Part shown: positions 27,526-37,200 of the stretch, piece after piece | How positions within the stretch are numbered: the first letter of the stretch is position 1 | Layout of the letters: each line of letters begins with the position of its first letter | Source: Phaeobacter gallaeciensis | GTDB lineage: Bacteria; Pseudomonadota; Alphaproteobacteria; Rhodobacterales; Rhodobacteraceae | Direction: 5' to 3' | Assembly: GCF_001678945.1 (NCBI RefSeq) | Contig: NZ_CP015124.1 | Location: 1,478,501-1,542,500 of the forward strand | DNA length: 64,000 nucleotides | Translations under genes and position numbers: made by a program | The notes under the pieces: generated by a model | Database searches by the model: none | Told to the model about the DNA's origin: nothing | Seen by the model: the letters and a program-made list of their open reading frames with translations, nothing else

Positions 27526-28473
27526 TCAGGAATTGGTATCCGCAGCCTTTGTCGCAATTGGTTGCGCCCCGGCCCAGGTTCCATCAGCAATCAATTCTGC
27601 GGAAACGGTTGTCAGGATTTCACTGACAGCCGATGCCGCGCGGGTCAGCGGCCGCGCGGTAGTGTGGGCTAGGTAAGTCCGGCGCCAAAGACCCGGCGCG
27701 TCGAACGGGCTTACCGACAAGCGCCCGGCGGCAGCCTCCTGCGCCACCGCGTGGAACGGCAACACCGAACACCCATAGCCCTGCTCAACCAACCGTTTGA
27801 TATTGCTGTAACTGTCGACTTCGATATCGGGCGCGACCAAGATGCCTTTCGCGCGCAGCTTTTCCTCCAGCATGGCGCGCAGCCCATGCGCGCCGCTAGG
27901 CAGGATCAGCGGAATATCCGCAAGGTGGTCAAGCGGGGTCGGCCTTGCCCCGGCGTGCTCAGGCGGGGCCAGCATCACCAGCTCTTCATCCAGCAGCGGT
28001 TCTGACCGCACCCCGGCTTCCCGCAATTCAGCATATAGAACCGCCAGATCGACACCGCCATCCAGCAGCCATTCGCGGACAAAGCCGCTCATCGCTTCGG
28101 CGATGACGATCTTAATCTTCGGATAGCGCGCGCGGCACCGCGCGATCAGCGGCACCGACAGAATACCGCTGATGGTCCCCGGCAGCCCCAGACGTACCGT
28201 TCCTGTCGGCTCCCGGCCCAGACTGCGCAGATCTTCTTCGGTGCGCTCCAGATCCATCAGAAGCGTTCGGGCGCGACGGGCAAGTAGTTCTCCGGCCTCT
28301 GTTGCGGTAACCCCCTGTGGCGCGCGCAGCAACAACGGCGTTCCAAGGGCTTCTTCCATATTGCGCACATGCAGGGACAAGGCAGGTTGCGCCACATTCA
28401 CCCGCTGCGCTGCCCGAGTAAAAGAACCCTCTTCGACGATAGCCAGAAAGTATCGCAGCTGTCTCAGATCCAC
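27526..28473 (-). CDS. LysR-family regulator, probable controller of the C5-dicarboxylate operon
   Basis: 315 residues if started at the GTG at 28473, where the LysR consensus begins (DLRQLRYFLAIVEEGSFTRA); the ATG at 28551 would add 26 non-family residues and overlap the promoter region. The winged helix continues AQRVNVAQPALSLHVRNMEE. The effector domain resembles the CynR/CbbR-like clade (LLLRAPQGVTATEAG, GTVRLGLPGTISG). It is divergent from the acyl-CoA dehydrogenase operon with 127 bases between, and a dyad there is a likely binding site. In gammaproteobacteria the itaconate operon has a LysR regulator in a similar position. Confidence 0.9.
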   Translation of the reverse strand: MDLRQLRYFLAIVEEGSFTRAAQRVNVAQPALSLHVRNMEEALGTPLLLRAPQGVTATEAGELLARRARTLLMDLERTEEDLRSLGREPTGTVRLGLPGTISGILSVPLIARCRARYPKIKIVIAEAMSGFVREWLLDGGVDLAVLYAELREAGVRSEPLLDEELVMLAPPEHAGARPTPLDHLADIPLILPSGAHGLRAMLEEKLRAKGILVAPDIEVDSYSNIKRLVEQGYGCSVLPFHAVAQEAAAGRLSVSPFDAPGLWRRTYLAHTTARPLTRAASAVSEILTTVSAELIADGTWAGAQPIATKAADTNS

Positions 28474-28500
28474 GATCCGCGCCCCATATACAGAAACGTT

Positions 28501-28524
28501 ATACCTATAAGCACTAATAGATAT
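28501..28524. promoter_or_regulatory. Imperfect dyad between LysR and the acyl-CoA dehydrogenase operon
   Basis: ATACCTAT-N8-ATAGATAT is an inverted repeat with one mismatch, inside an AT-rich stretch of a divergent intergenic region. Position suits a LysR tetramer recognition site activating the operon at 28601. Confidence 0.45.
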
Positions 28525-28600
28525 TTGATGTATGCAGGGCAAGCCGGGCATATCCAGAGCAATGGCGAAGACTTCGCAAGGCTCAAACCGGAGACCCCAA

Positions 28601-29764
28601 ATGTACCAGCAGCAGACCGACGAATTTCAGGATATCCGCGATGCGGTGCGCGCGCTATGCGCCGAGTTCCCGGATGAATATCACCGCAAAGTCGACGAGG
28701 CCCGCGCTTACCCCGAAGAGTTTGTCGATGCCCTGACCCGTGCCGGCTGGATGGCGGCGCTCATCCCCGAAGAATACGGCGGATCCGGCCTTGGCCTGAC
28801 CGAAGCGGCGATTATCATGGAAGAGATCAACCGCGCCGGCGGCAATTCGGGCGCCTGCCACGGGCAGATGTATAATATGAACACCCTTGTGCGGCATGGG
28901 TCCGAGGATCAGAAGCGCCGCATCCTGCCAAAACTGGCCAGCGGCGAATTGCGTCTGCAATCCATGGGCGTCACCGAACCCACCACCGGCACCGACACGA
29001 CGCAGCTGAAGACCACCGCGGTCAAGAAAGGCGACAAATACGTTGTGAACGGCCAGAAGGTCTGGATCAGCCGGGTCCAGCATTCGGATCTGATGATCCT
29101 GCTTGCCCGCACCACGCCGCTGTCCGAGGTAAAGAAGAAATCCGAAGGCCTGTCCATCTTCCTTGTCGACATCAAGGAAGCGATGCAGTCGGGCATGACC
29201 GTCCGGCCGATCCCCAACATGGTCAACCACGAAACCAACGAGCTGTTCTTCGACAATCTGGAAATCCCCGAGGAGAACCTGATCGGCGAAGAAGGCAAGG
29301 GCTTCAAATACATCCTGACCGGGCTCAATGCCGAACGCACGCTGATCGCCGCCGAATGCATCGGGGACGGCTACTGGTTCACCGACCGTGTGACGCAATA
29401 CGTCTCTGAACGTACGGTCTTTGGCCGCCCAATCGGCCAGAACCAGGGCGTGCAATTCCCCATTGCCGAAGCCTATGTCGAAATCGAAGCTGCCAACCTG
29501 ATGCGGCAGAAGGCATGTCGGCTTTATGATGAAGGCCAGCCCTGTGGCGCCGAAGCGAACATGGCGAAATACCTCGCCGCCAAGGCCAGCTGGGAGGCCG
29601 CGAACGCCTGCCTGCAATTCCACGGTGGTTTCGGCTTTGCCTGCGAATACGATGTCGAGCGTAAATTCCGCGAAACCCGCCTGTATCAGGTGGCGCCGAT
29701 TTCGACCAATCTCATCCTCAGCTACGTGGCAGAACACGTGCTGGGCCTGCCGAGGTCGTTCTGA
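28601..29764 (+). CDS. Acyl-CoA dehydrogenase
   Basis: 387 residues from the ATG at 28601 (GGAGA upstream). N-terminal helical domain (AGWMAALIPEEYGGSGLGLT), the FAD-contacting strand GVTEPTTGTDTTQLKT, and the C-terminal FHGGFGFACEYDVERKFRE are all recognisable. The glutamate usual in the late Y-E-G-T motif is not there: the matching stretch reads LYQVAPIST. Instead a glutamate occurs in GLNAERTLIAAE, where isovaleryl-CoA dehydrogenase carries its base. That hints at a branched or otherwise unusual acyl-CoA substrate. Stop and start of the next gene overlap (TGATG). The downstream etfBA genes could take its electrons. First gene of the operon divergent from a LysR. Confidence 0.92.
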   Translation: MYQQQTDEFQDIRDAVRALCAEFPDEYHRKVDEARAYPEEFVDALTRAGWMAALIPEEYGGSGLGLTEAAIIMEEINRAGGNSGACHGQMYNMNTLVRHGSEDQKRRILPKLASGELRLQSMGVTEPTTGTDTTQLKTTAVKKGDKYVVNGQKVWISRVQHSDLMILLARTTPLSEVKKKSEGLSIFLVDIKEAMQSGMTVRPIPNMVNHETNELFFDNLEIPEENLIGEEGKGFKYILTGLNAERTLIAAECIGDGYWFTDRVTQYVSERTVFGRPIGQNQGVQFPIAEAYVEIEAANLMRQKACRLYDEGQPCGAEANMAKYLAAKASWEAANACLQFHGGFGFACEYDVERKFRETRLYQVAPISTNLILSYVAEHVLGLPRSF

Positions 29765-30861
29765 TGAGCCGCCCGTTGGAAGGATTGAAGGTGGTGGCCA
29801 TCGAACAGGCCGTAGCCGCCCCCTTCTGCACTGCGCGCCTTGCGGATGCGGGCGCCGAGGTGATCAAGATCGAACGCCCCGAGGGAGATTTCGCCCGTGG
29901 TTATGACGATGTCGCAAAGGGCCAATCGAGCTATTTTGTCTGGCTCAACCGCGGCAAGACCTCGGTAACGCTGAATCTGGCCGCGCCCGAGGGCAAGGCG
30001 GTACTGGAGCGGTTGCTGAGCGATGCCGATGTGCTGATCCAGAACCTCAAGACAGGCGCGCTGGAGCGGCTGGGATTTGGCCCTGATCGGCTGGCCGAGA
30101 ACTTCCCGCGTCTTATCACCTGTTCGATCAGCGGCTATGGGGAAGCTGGACCGATGGCAGAGCGCAAGGCCTACGATCTGCTGATCCAGGCGGAATCCGG
30201 ACTGTGCTCGATCACCGGCGGGCCATCAGATCCCTCCCGTGTCGGCATTTCCATCGTCGATATTGCCACCGGGGCAACCGCCTATTCCGCCGTTCTCGAA
30301 GCGGTCTTGCGGCGTTACAAGACCGGAAAGGGCGCACGGATATCGCTGTCGATGTTCGACGTCATGGCTGATTGGCTGACCGTGCCGCTGCTGAACCACG
30401 AAGGCGGCAAACCACCCAAGCGGATCGGGATGGCGCATCCGTCAATCGCGCCCTACGGGGTCTTCACAGCCGGCGACGGCGCGCAGATTCTGCTCTCGAT
30501 CCAAAGCGACCGGGAATGGAAGAAACTCTGCATCGATTTTCTCGATCAGCCCGATCTGGCCGATGATCCCCGCTTTGCCACCAATGTGGCGCGGGTGGCG
30601 AACCGGGATCAGACCGACGCCCTTGTCGCCCGGGGATTCGCCCGCAGAACTGGCGCCGAGGCCATCGAGGCCCTGCGCGTGGCGGATGTCGCCCTCGCTT
30701 CGGTCAACGACATGGAAGGCCTCTCAAACCACCCGCACCTGCGCCGTATCTCGGTCGAGACGCCGAACGGCGTAGTGTCCTACCCGGCGCCCGCCCCGAT
30801 CTGGCATGGCGAGACGCCGCATTATGGTCCGGTGCCCGCACTCCGACCACAGGAGACCTGA
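29764..30861 (+). CDS. Class III (CaiB/BaiF) CoA transferase
   Basis: 365 residues, somewhat shorter than the 400 typical of the family. The start RPLEGLKVVAIEQAVAAPFC, the segment GKTSVTLNLAAPEGKAVLE and the catalytic aspartate at about 138 in ERKAYDLLIQAE after GYGEAGP are characteristic. Class III enzymes move CoA between carboxylic acids, often from succinyl-CoA or acetyl-CoA. With a hydratase and a CitE-like lyase following, this gene corresponds to the CoA activation step in itaconate or mesaconate degradation. Its start overlaps the stop of the acyl-CoA dehydrogenase by one base. Confidence 0.93.
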   Translation: MSRPLEGLKVVAIEQAVAAPFCTARLADAGAEVIKIERPEGDFARGYDDVAKGQSSYFVWLNRGKTSVTLNLAAPEGKAVLERLLSDADVLIQNLKTGALERLGFGPDRLAENFPRLITCSISGYGEAGPMAERKAYDLLIQAESGLCSITGGPSDPSRVGISIVDIATGATAYSAVLEAVLRRYKTGKGARISLSMFDVMADWLTVPLLNHEGGKPPKRIGMAHPSIAPYGVFTAGDGAQILLSIQSDREWKKLCIDFLDQPDLADDPRFATNVARVANRDQTDALVARGFARRTGAEAIEALRVADVALASVNDMEGLSNHPHLRRISVETPNGVVSYPAPAPIWHGETPHYGPVPALRPQET

Positions 30862-30862
30862 A

Positions 30863-31702
30863 ATGAATATCGATCTTGACCACCTGCGCAGTTGGATTGG
30901 CCACGAGGAAACCCGCTCCGAAGTGCTGATGCCGACCCTTGTGGAACGCTTCAACGCCACCTTTGACCGCGACGGACCGCTTGATGAAGGCGCCGAAGCC
31001 CCCCCTATGATCCACCTCTGCCTGTGTCAGCCGGTGGCCCCATCGGCAACCCTGGGGCTCGACGGGCATCCGGCACGCGGCGGCTTTCTGCCACCCGTGC
31101 CCCTGCCCCGGCGCATGTGGGCGGGCGGAGAGATGACATTTCACGCGCCGCTGTGCATCGGCGATACTGTCACCCGCAGTTCAGTGATCGAAGATGTTGC
31201 TTTGAAGACAGGCCGCAGCGGAGACCTGTGCTTTGTAACCGTGCGCCATCATTTCAACAGCGATAGCGGCGATCTGATCACGGAACGACAGGATATCGTC
31301 TATCGCGGCGCCCCCACCGGCACAACCAAGCCGCCCTCCCCCGCTGCGACGGCCCCGGCAGCACCCCACAATCGCGACATCGCCACCACGCCGACATTGC
31401 TGTTCCGTTATTCGGCGCTGACCTTCAACGGCCATCGCATCCATTACGACCGCCCCTATTGCCAGGAGGACGAAGGCTATCCCGGGCTGGTAGTACACGG
31501 CCCGATGCAGGCAACCCTGCTGGCACAATTCGCCGCCGACCTGCGCGGCGCCGCGCCCGCCCGCTTCAGCTTCCGCAGCCTGTCGCCTGTCTACGACACG
31601 CAAGGGCTTGGCCTGCGCGCCGCCGAGGCTGAGGCTGGGATCAGACTGTGGACCGCCGCGCCCGGTGGCCCTGTCGCGATGGAGGCACAGGCGCAATGGT
31701 GA
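30863..31702 (+). CDS. Mesaconyl/itaconyl-CoA hydratase-like protein (FAS1-like dehydratase domain)
   Basis: 279 residues from the ATG at 30863, immediately behind AGGAGA. Two hot-dog modules are suggested: an N-terminal dehydratase half (RMWAGGEMTFHAPLCIGDTV) and a C-terminal half with FRYSALTFNGHRIHYDRPYC, the His-Asp-containing motif of this group, followed by GLVVHGPMQATLLA. This arrangement is shared by mesaconyl-C4-CoA hydratase and 3-methylfumaryl-CoA hydratase-like enzymes. Next to a class III CoA transferase and a CitE-like lyase, hydration of itaconyl- or mesaconyl-CoA to citramalyl-CoA is the most coherent role. Confidence 0.88.
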   Translation: MNIDLDHLRSWIGHEETRSEVLMPTLVERFNATFDRDGPLDEGAEAPPMIHLCLCQPVAPSATLGLDGHPARGGFLPPVPLPRRMWAGGEMTFHAPLCIGDTVTRSSVIEDVALKTGRSGDLCFVTVRHHFNSDSGDLITERQDIVYRGAPTGTTKPPSPAATAPAAPHNRDIATTPTLLFRYSALTFNGHRIHYDRPYCQEDEGYPGLVVHGPMQATLLAQFAADLRGAAPARFSFRSLSPVYDTQGLGLRAAEAEAGIRLWTAAPGGPVAMEAQAQW

Positions 31703-32496
31703 TGTCCGACGCAATCCGCGCCCCGTTGTTCGTTCCGGCTGACCGGCCGGACATTTTCGCCAAGGCATCCCGGTCCGGAACCGACGCGATCATACTCGAT
31801 CTCGAAGATGCGGTATCACGCGACAACAAGGAGGCCGCCCGTGCCGCTCTGACATGCGATTTCACCGAGCTGCCCGTCATTGTACGCATCAATCCCCCCC
31901 GCACCCCCTGGCACGCGGCCGATCTCGCAGCCGTCGCATCCTTGCCGGTGGCTGGTCTCATGCTGCCCAAATCCGAAGATCCCGCCTTGATTACCGATCT
32001 GGCCGAAACGCTCGGCCCTGATGTGGCGCTGCTGGCCCTGATCGAAAGCGCCGCAGGGCTGGCGGCGGCCCGCGACATCGCGGCGGTGCCCGGCGTGACA
32101 CATCTGGTGTTCGGCTCGATCGACTTCTGCGCCGACATCGGTGCTGCACATCAGCGCGAGGTGCTGCTGCCCGCCCGCAGCGAGTTGGTTCTTGCCGCCC
32201 GTCTGGCCGGGATCTGCGCACCCATTGACGGGGTCACTGCGCAGCTGGACGATCTGACCGAAACCCAGGCGGATGCCGCCCATGCGCGCGCCCTCGGCAT
32301 GTCTGGTAAACTCTGCATCCATCCGCGGCAGGTCGGTGAGGTCCAGCGCGCCTTTGCCCCCTCCGCGATTGAAATCCACTGGGCAAAACGGGTCCTTGCC
32401 TCTGGCGACGGCGCGACGACCGTCGATGGCGCCATGGTCGATGAACCCGTCCGCCTGCGCGCGCGAGCCATTCTTGGGGCGCTCGCAACTGCCTGA
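31696..32496 (+). CDS. CitE/HpcH-like CoA-ester lyase (citramalyl- or malyl-CoA lyase type)
   Basis: 266 residues from the ATG at 31696, which overlaps the end of the hydratase; GGAGG ten bases upstream favours it over the ATG at 31702. The TIM barrel shows the CoA-binding arginine near [13 protein letters not shown], the acidic [16 protein letters not shown], the Mg-binding glutamate in LIESAAGL and aspartate in [11 protein letters not shown]. It is shorter than many malyl-CoA lyases but close to CitE-type citramalyl-CoA lyases. The expected reaction is cleavage of citramalyl-CoA to acetyl-CoA and pyruvate, or a related aldol cleavage. The etfB gene follows 37 bases later. Confidence 0.92.
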   Translation: MVMSDAIRAPLFVPADRPDIFAKASRSGTDAIILDLEDAVSRDNKEAARAALTCDFTELPVIVRINPPRTPWHAADLAAVASLPVAGLMLPKSEDPALITDLAETLGPDVALLALIESAAGLAAARDIAAVPGVTHLVFGSIDFCADIGAAHQREVLLPARSELVLAARLAGICAPIDGVTAQLDDLTETQADAAHARALGMSGKLCIHPRQVGEVQRAFAPSAIEIHWAKRVLASGDGATTVDGAMVDEPVRLRARAILGALATA

Positions 32497-32533
32497 TCCC
32501 ACCCCTCCGCCCAAAGCGAAAGGAAGTCTGAAC

Positions 32534-33292
32534 ATGAAGGTACTCGTGCCTGTCAAACGCGTGATTGACTATAACGTGAAGGTCCGCGTCAAAGCGGACG
32601 GAAGCGGTGTCGATCTCGCCAACGTCAAAATGTCGATGAACCCCTTTGACGAAATCGCCGTCGAAGAGGCCATTCGCCTGAAAGAAGCCGGTAAGGCGGA
32701 TGAGGTCGTTGCGGTCTCGATCGGCGTAAAACAGGCACAGGAAACCCTGCGCACCGCGCTGGCCATGGGCGCAGACCGCGCCATCATGGTTGTCGCCGCC
32801 GATGACGTGCACACCGATATCGAACCGCTGGCCGTGGCCAAGATCCTCGCCAAGGTCGTCGAGGAAGAGCAGCCCGGTCTGGTGCTCGCAGGCAAGCAGG
32901 CGATCGACAACGACATGAACGCCACCGGTCAGATGCTGTCCGCACTGCTGGGCTGGTCGCAGGGCACCTTTGCTTCCGAAGTCGACATCGACGGCGACAG
33001 CGCCAAGGTCACCCGCGAGGTGGACGGCGGTCTGCAGACCATCTCTGTGAAGATGCCCGCCATCGTCACCGTGGACCTGCGCCTCAACGAGCCGCGCTAT
33101 GCCTCGCTGCCGAACATCATGAAGGCCAAGAAAAAGCCGCTGGACGAGAAAACCGCTGCCGATTACGGCGTCGATGTCTCGCCGCGTCTCGAGATCGTCT
33201 CCACCACCGAACCGCAGGCCCGCTCGGCCGGCATCATGGTCGGTTCGGTTGACGAACTGGTTGCGAAACTCAAAGAAGCGGGGGCTGTGTAA
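32534..33292 (+). CDS. etfB: Electron transfer flavoprotein, beta subunit
   Basis: 252 residues, the full family length, beginning [20 protein letters not shown] behind AGGAAG. The ETF-beta signature appears as [19 protein letters not shown] near residue 190. It binds AMP and, with EtfA, forms the FAD-carrying dimer that accepts electrons from acyl-CoA dehydrogenases and passes them to the ETF-ubiquinone oxidoreductase, not encoded in this window. Its last base overlaps the first of etfA (TAATG). The position 37 bases after the lyase would let it be read with the preceding dehydrogenase operon, although etfBA in this group is often an independent unit. Confidence 0.97.
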   Translation: MKVLVPVKRVIDYNVKVRVKADGSGVDLANVKMSMNPFDEIAVEEAIRLKEAGKADEVVAVSIGVKQAQETLRTALAMGADRAIMVVAADDVHTDIEPLAVAKILAKVVEEEQPGLVLAGKQAIDNDMNATGQMLSALLGWSQGTFASEVDIDGDSAKVTREVDGGLQTISVKMPAIVTVDLRLNEPRYASLPNIMKAKKKPLDEKTAADYGVDVSPRLEIVSTTEPQARSAGIMVGSVDELVAKLKEAGAV

Positions 33293-34221
33293 TGGCTGTT
33301 CTTCTCCTTGCTGAAGTGAATAATGGCGAACTGGCGATGGACGCCACCGCCAAGGCTGTCTCCGCCTCCAAGGCGCTGGGTGATGTGACCGTGCTTTGTG
33401 CCGGTGCATCGGCTGCCGCCGCAGGCGACGCTGCTGCCAAGATCGACGGCGTGGCCAAGGTGCTGGTCGCCGAGGACGCCTCGCTGGGTCACCGCCTGGC
33501 CGAGCCGACTGCAGCGCTGATCGTGTCGCTGGCTGGTGATTACAGCCACATCGTGGCACCTGCGTCCACCGACGCCAAGAACGTGCTGCCGCGCGTTGCT
33601 GCGCTGCTGGACGTGATGGTGATCTCGGATGTGACCGCTGTTGTCGACGCCGACACTTTCGAGCGTCCGATCTACGCCGGTAACGCGATCCAAACCGTGA
33701 AGTCGAAAGACGCCAAGAAGGTCATCTCCTTCCGGACCTCGACCTTCGACGCAGCTGGCGAAGGCGGCTCTGCCGCTGTTGAAACCACCGGCGCAGCCGA
33801 GAACCCCGGCCTGTCCGAATGGGTCGAAGACAAGGTTGCCGAAAGCGACCGCCCCGAGCTGACCTCGGCTGGCGTTGTTGTCTCCGGTGGTCGCGGTGTC
33901 GGCTCCGAAGAGGACTTCAAACTGATCGAAGGTCTGGCGGACAAGCTGGGCGCTGCGGTTGGTGCGTCCCGTGCTGCGGTCGATTCCGGCTATGCTCCGA
34001 ACGACTGGCAGGTGGGTCAGACCGGTAAGGTCGTCGCCCCCGAGCTCTATGTCGCGGTCGGCATCTCCGGCGCGATCCAGCACCTGGCGGGCATGAAGGA
34101 CTCCAAGATCATCGTCGCCATCAACAAGGACGAAGAGGCACCGATCTTCCAGGTTGCCGATTATGGCCTCGTGGCAGACCTGTTCCAGGCCGTCCCCGAA
34201 CTCACCGAAAAACTGGGCTAA
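33292..34221 (+). CDS. etfA: Electron transfer flavoprotein, alpha subunit
   Basis: 309 residues. The N-terminal nucleotide-binding-like half starts [20 protein letters not shown]; the C-terminal FAD domain holds the signature [20 protein letters not shown], then [20 protein letters not shown]. Codons are strongly biased towards the set used in highly expressed genes (GTC, CTG, ACC), consistent with a central role. It pairs with EtfB to relay electrons from several dehydrogenases. Pyruvate carboxylase starts 72 bases further on. Confidence 0.97.
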   Translation: MAVLLLAEVNNGELAMDATAKAVSASKALGDVTVLCAGASAAAAGDAAAKIDGVAKVLVAEDASLGHRLAEPTAALIVSLAGDYSHIVAPASTDAKNVLPRVAALLDVMVISDVTAVVDADTFERPIYAGNAIQTVKSKDAKKVISFRTSTFDAAGEGGSAAVETTGAAENPGLSEWVEDKVAESDRPELTSAGVVVSGGRGVGSEEDFKLIEGLADKLGAAVGASRAAVDSGYAPNDWQVGQTGKVVAPELYVAVGISGAIQHLAGMKDSKIIVAINKDEEAPIFQVADYGLVADLFQAVPELTEKLG

Positions 34222-34293
34222 AAGCCCTGGCTCCGGCCCGCCCATGGCCCGATTGCAAGGGCGGGCGACCAACTTGCCTGACGGAGGCCACAC

Positions 34294-37200
34294 ATGCAGC
34301 GCTTTTCGAAAATTCTGATCGCCAACCGCGGCGAGATAGCGATCCGCGTGATGCGGGCTGCGAATGAAATGGGCAAGAAGACCGTTGCGGTCTACGCCGA
34401 GGAGGACAAGCTGGGCCTGCACCGGTTCAAGGCGGATGAAGCCTACCGGATCGGCGAAGGCTTGGGGCCTGTGGCGGCCTATCTGTCGATTGACGAGATC
34501 ATCCGCGTTGCCAAGGAAAGCGGCGCAGATGCGATCCATCCGGGCTATGGTCTGTTGTCCGAAAACCCCGATTTCGTCGATGCCTGCGCCCGCAACGGCA
34601 TCACCTTCATCGGCCCCAAGGCCGAGACGATGCGCGCCCTTGGCGACAAGGCCTCGGCGCGGCGCGTCGCGATCGAGGCTGGCGTGCCGGTCATTCCCGC
34701 GACCGAGGTGCTGGGCGATGACATGGACGCCATCCGCAAGGAAGCGGGTGAGGTCGGCTATCCCTTGATGCTCAAGGCTTCCTGGGGCGGTGGCGGTCGC
34801 GGCATGCGGCCGATCCTCTCCGAGGCTGAGCTGGAAGAGAAAGTTCTGGAAGGCCGCCGCGAGGCCGAGGCCGCCTTTGGCAATGGCGAGGGCTATCTCG
34901 AAAAGATGATCACCCGCGCCCGCCACGTCGAGGTGCAGATCCTTGGCGACAAGCACGGTGAGATCTATCACCTGTTCGAGCGGGATTGCTCAGTCCAGCG
35001 CCGCAACCAGAAAGTCGTGGAGCGCGCCCCGGCGCCTTACCTGAGCGAAGACCAGCGGGCCGAGATCTGTGATCTGGGCCGCAGAATCTGTGCGCATGTG
35101 AACTATGAATGCGCCGGCACCGTCGAATTCCTGATGGATATGGAAACCGGCAAGTTCTACTTCATCGAGGTGAACCCGCGGGTGCAGGTGGAGCACACCG
35201 TCACCGAGGAAGTCACCGGCATCGATATCGTGCAGGCGCAGATCCTGATCGCCGAGGGCAAGAGCATTGCCGAGGCCACCGGCAAGGCCGATCAGTCCGA
35301 GATCCGCCTCAATGGTCATGCGTTGCAGACCCGGGTCACCACCGAGGATCCGCTCAACAACTTCATCCCTGACTATGGCCGCATCACCGCATATCGGTCG
35401 GCCACCGGCATGGGCATTCGCCTTGATGGCGGCACCGCTTATGCGGGCGGGGTGATCACCCGCTATTACGACAGCCTCTTGACCAAGGTCACCGCCTGGG
35501 CACCCACCCCGGAAAAGGCGATTGCTCGCATGGACCGCGCCTTGCGCGAATTCCGCGTTCGCGGTGTCTCCACCAACATTGCCTTTGTCGAGAACCTGCT
35601 GAAGCACCCGACCTTCCTCAGCAATGAATACACCACCAAGTTCATCGACGAGACGCCGGAGCTGTTCAACTTCGCCAAGCGCCAGGACCGCGGCACCAAG
35701 GTGCTGACCTATATCGCCGACATCTCGGTGAACGGTCACCCGGAGACCGAGGGCCGCGCCGAGCCGAAAGCGGGTCTGAAGGATCCGCGCCCGCCGAAGG
35801 TCGAGACCGGCGCCCTGCCCTATGGCACCCGCAACCTTCTGGAGCAGAAGGGCGCCCAGGCGGTGGCCGACTGGATGAAGGCGCAGCGGCAGCTGCTCTT
35901 GACCGATACCACCATGCGCGACGGCCACCAGAGCTTGCTCGCCACCCGCATGCGCTCCATCGACATGATCCGCGTGGCACCCGCCTATGCGCAAAGCCTC
36001 AGCCAGCTGTTCTCGGTGGAATGCTGGGGCGGTGCGACCTTTGATGTGGCTTATCGCTTCTTGCAGGAATGCCCCTGGCAGCGGCTGCGGGATCTGCGCG
36101 AGGCGATGCCCAACGTGATGACCCAGATGCTGCTGCGCGCCTCCAACGGGGTGGGCTATACCAACTACCCCGACAACGTGGTGCAGGCCTTTGTGAAACA
36201 GGCCGCGATCACCGGCGTCGATGTCTTCCGGGTCTTTGACAGCCTCAACTGGGTGGAGAACATGCGCGTCGCGATGGATGCGGTGGTGGAGAGCGGCAAG
36301 ATCTGCGAAGGCACCATCTGCTATACCGGCGATATCATGGACCCGGACCGGGCCAAGTATGACCTCAAATACTACGTCGGCATGGCCAAGGATCTGGAAG
36401 CCGCAGGCGCCCATATTCTGGGCCTCAAGGATATGGCGGGGCTCCTGAAACCCGCCGCCGCGCGTCAGCTGGTGAAGGCGTTGAAGGAAGAGGTCGGCCT
36501 GCCGGTCCACTTCCACACCCATGACACCTCCGGCATCGCCGGGGCGACCATTCTGGCCGCCGCCGATGCGGGCGTCGATGCAGTGGATGCAGCGATGGAT
36601 GCGTTCAGTGGCGGCACCTCGCAGCCCTGTCTGGGGTCGATCGTCGAAGGTCTGCGCAACACCGACCGCGACACCGGGCTGGATATCGCCAAGATCCGCG
36701 AGATCAGCGATTACTGGGAACAGGTGCGGGCGCAATACGCGGCCTTTGAGTCTGGCCTTCAGGCTCCGGCCTCGGAAGTTTACCTGCACGAGATGCCGGG
36801 TGGCCAGTTCACCAACCTCAAGGCGCAGGCGCGCTCCTTGGGACTGGAAGAGCGCTGGCACGAGGTCGCCCAGACCTATGCGGATGTGAACCAGATGTTC
36901 GGCGATATCGTCAAGGTGACACCCTCCTCCAAGGTGGTCGGTGACATGGCGCTGATGATGGTGAGCCAGGGCCTCAGCCGCGAAGAGGTGGAGGATCCGC
37001 AGACCGACCTCTCCTTCCCCGATTCCGTTGTCGACATGCTGCGCGGCAACCTCGGCCAGCCGCCGGGCGGCTTTCCGGCGGGTATCGTGGACAAGGTGCT
37101 GAAAGGCGAAAAGCCCAACCTTGAGCGCCCCGGCAAACATCTGGAGCCGGTCGATCTGGAAGCCACCCGCGCCGAGCTGTCCCAGCAGCTGGAAGGCAAG

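Noticed and set aside
28501..28524. Classical LysR T-N11-A motif in the dyad
   Set aside because: The symmetrical T and A positions have even spacings (8 or 12), so the formal motif is not met; only a generic dyad is claimed.
28601..32496. Ethylmalonyl-CoA pathway or complete 3-hydroxypropionate bicycle
   Set aside because: No crotonyl-CoA carboxylase/reductase, ethylmalonyl-CoA mutase or malonyl-CoA reductase is encoded here; only the C5-acid end reactions are supported.
33163..34971. 602-codon minus-strand open frame across etfA and the start of pyc
   Set aside because: Overlaps two certain genes on the plus strand and has shadow-frame composition.
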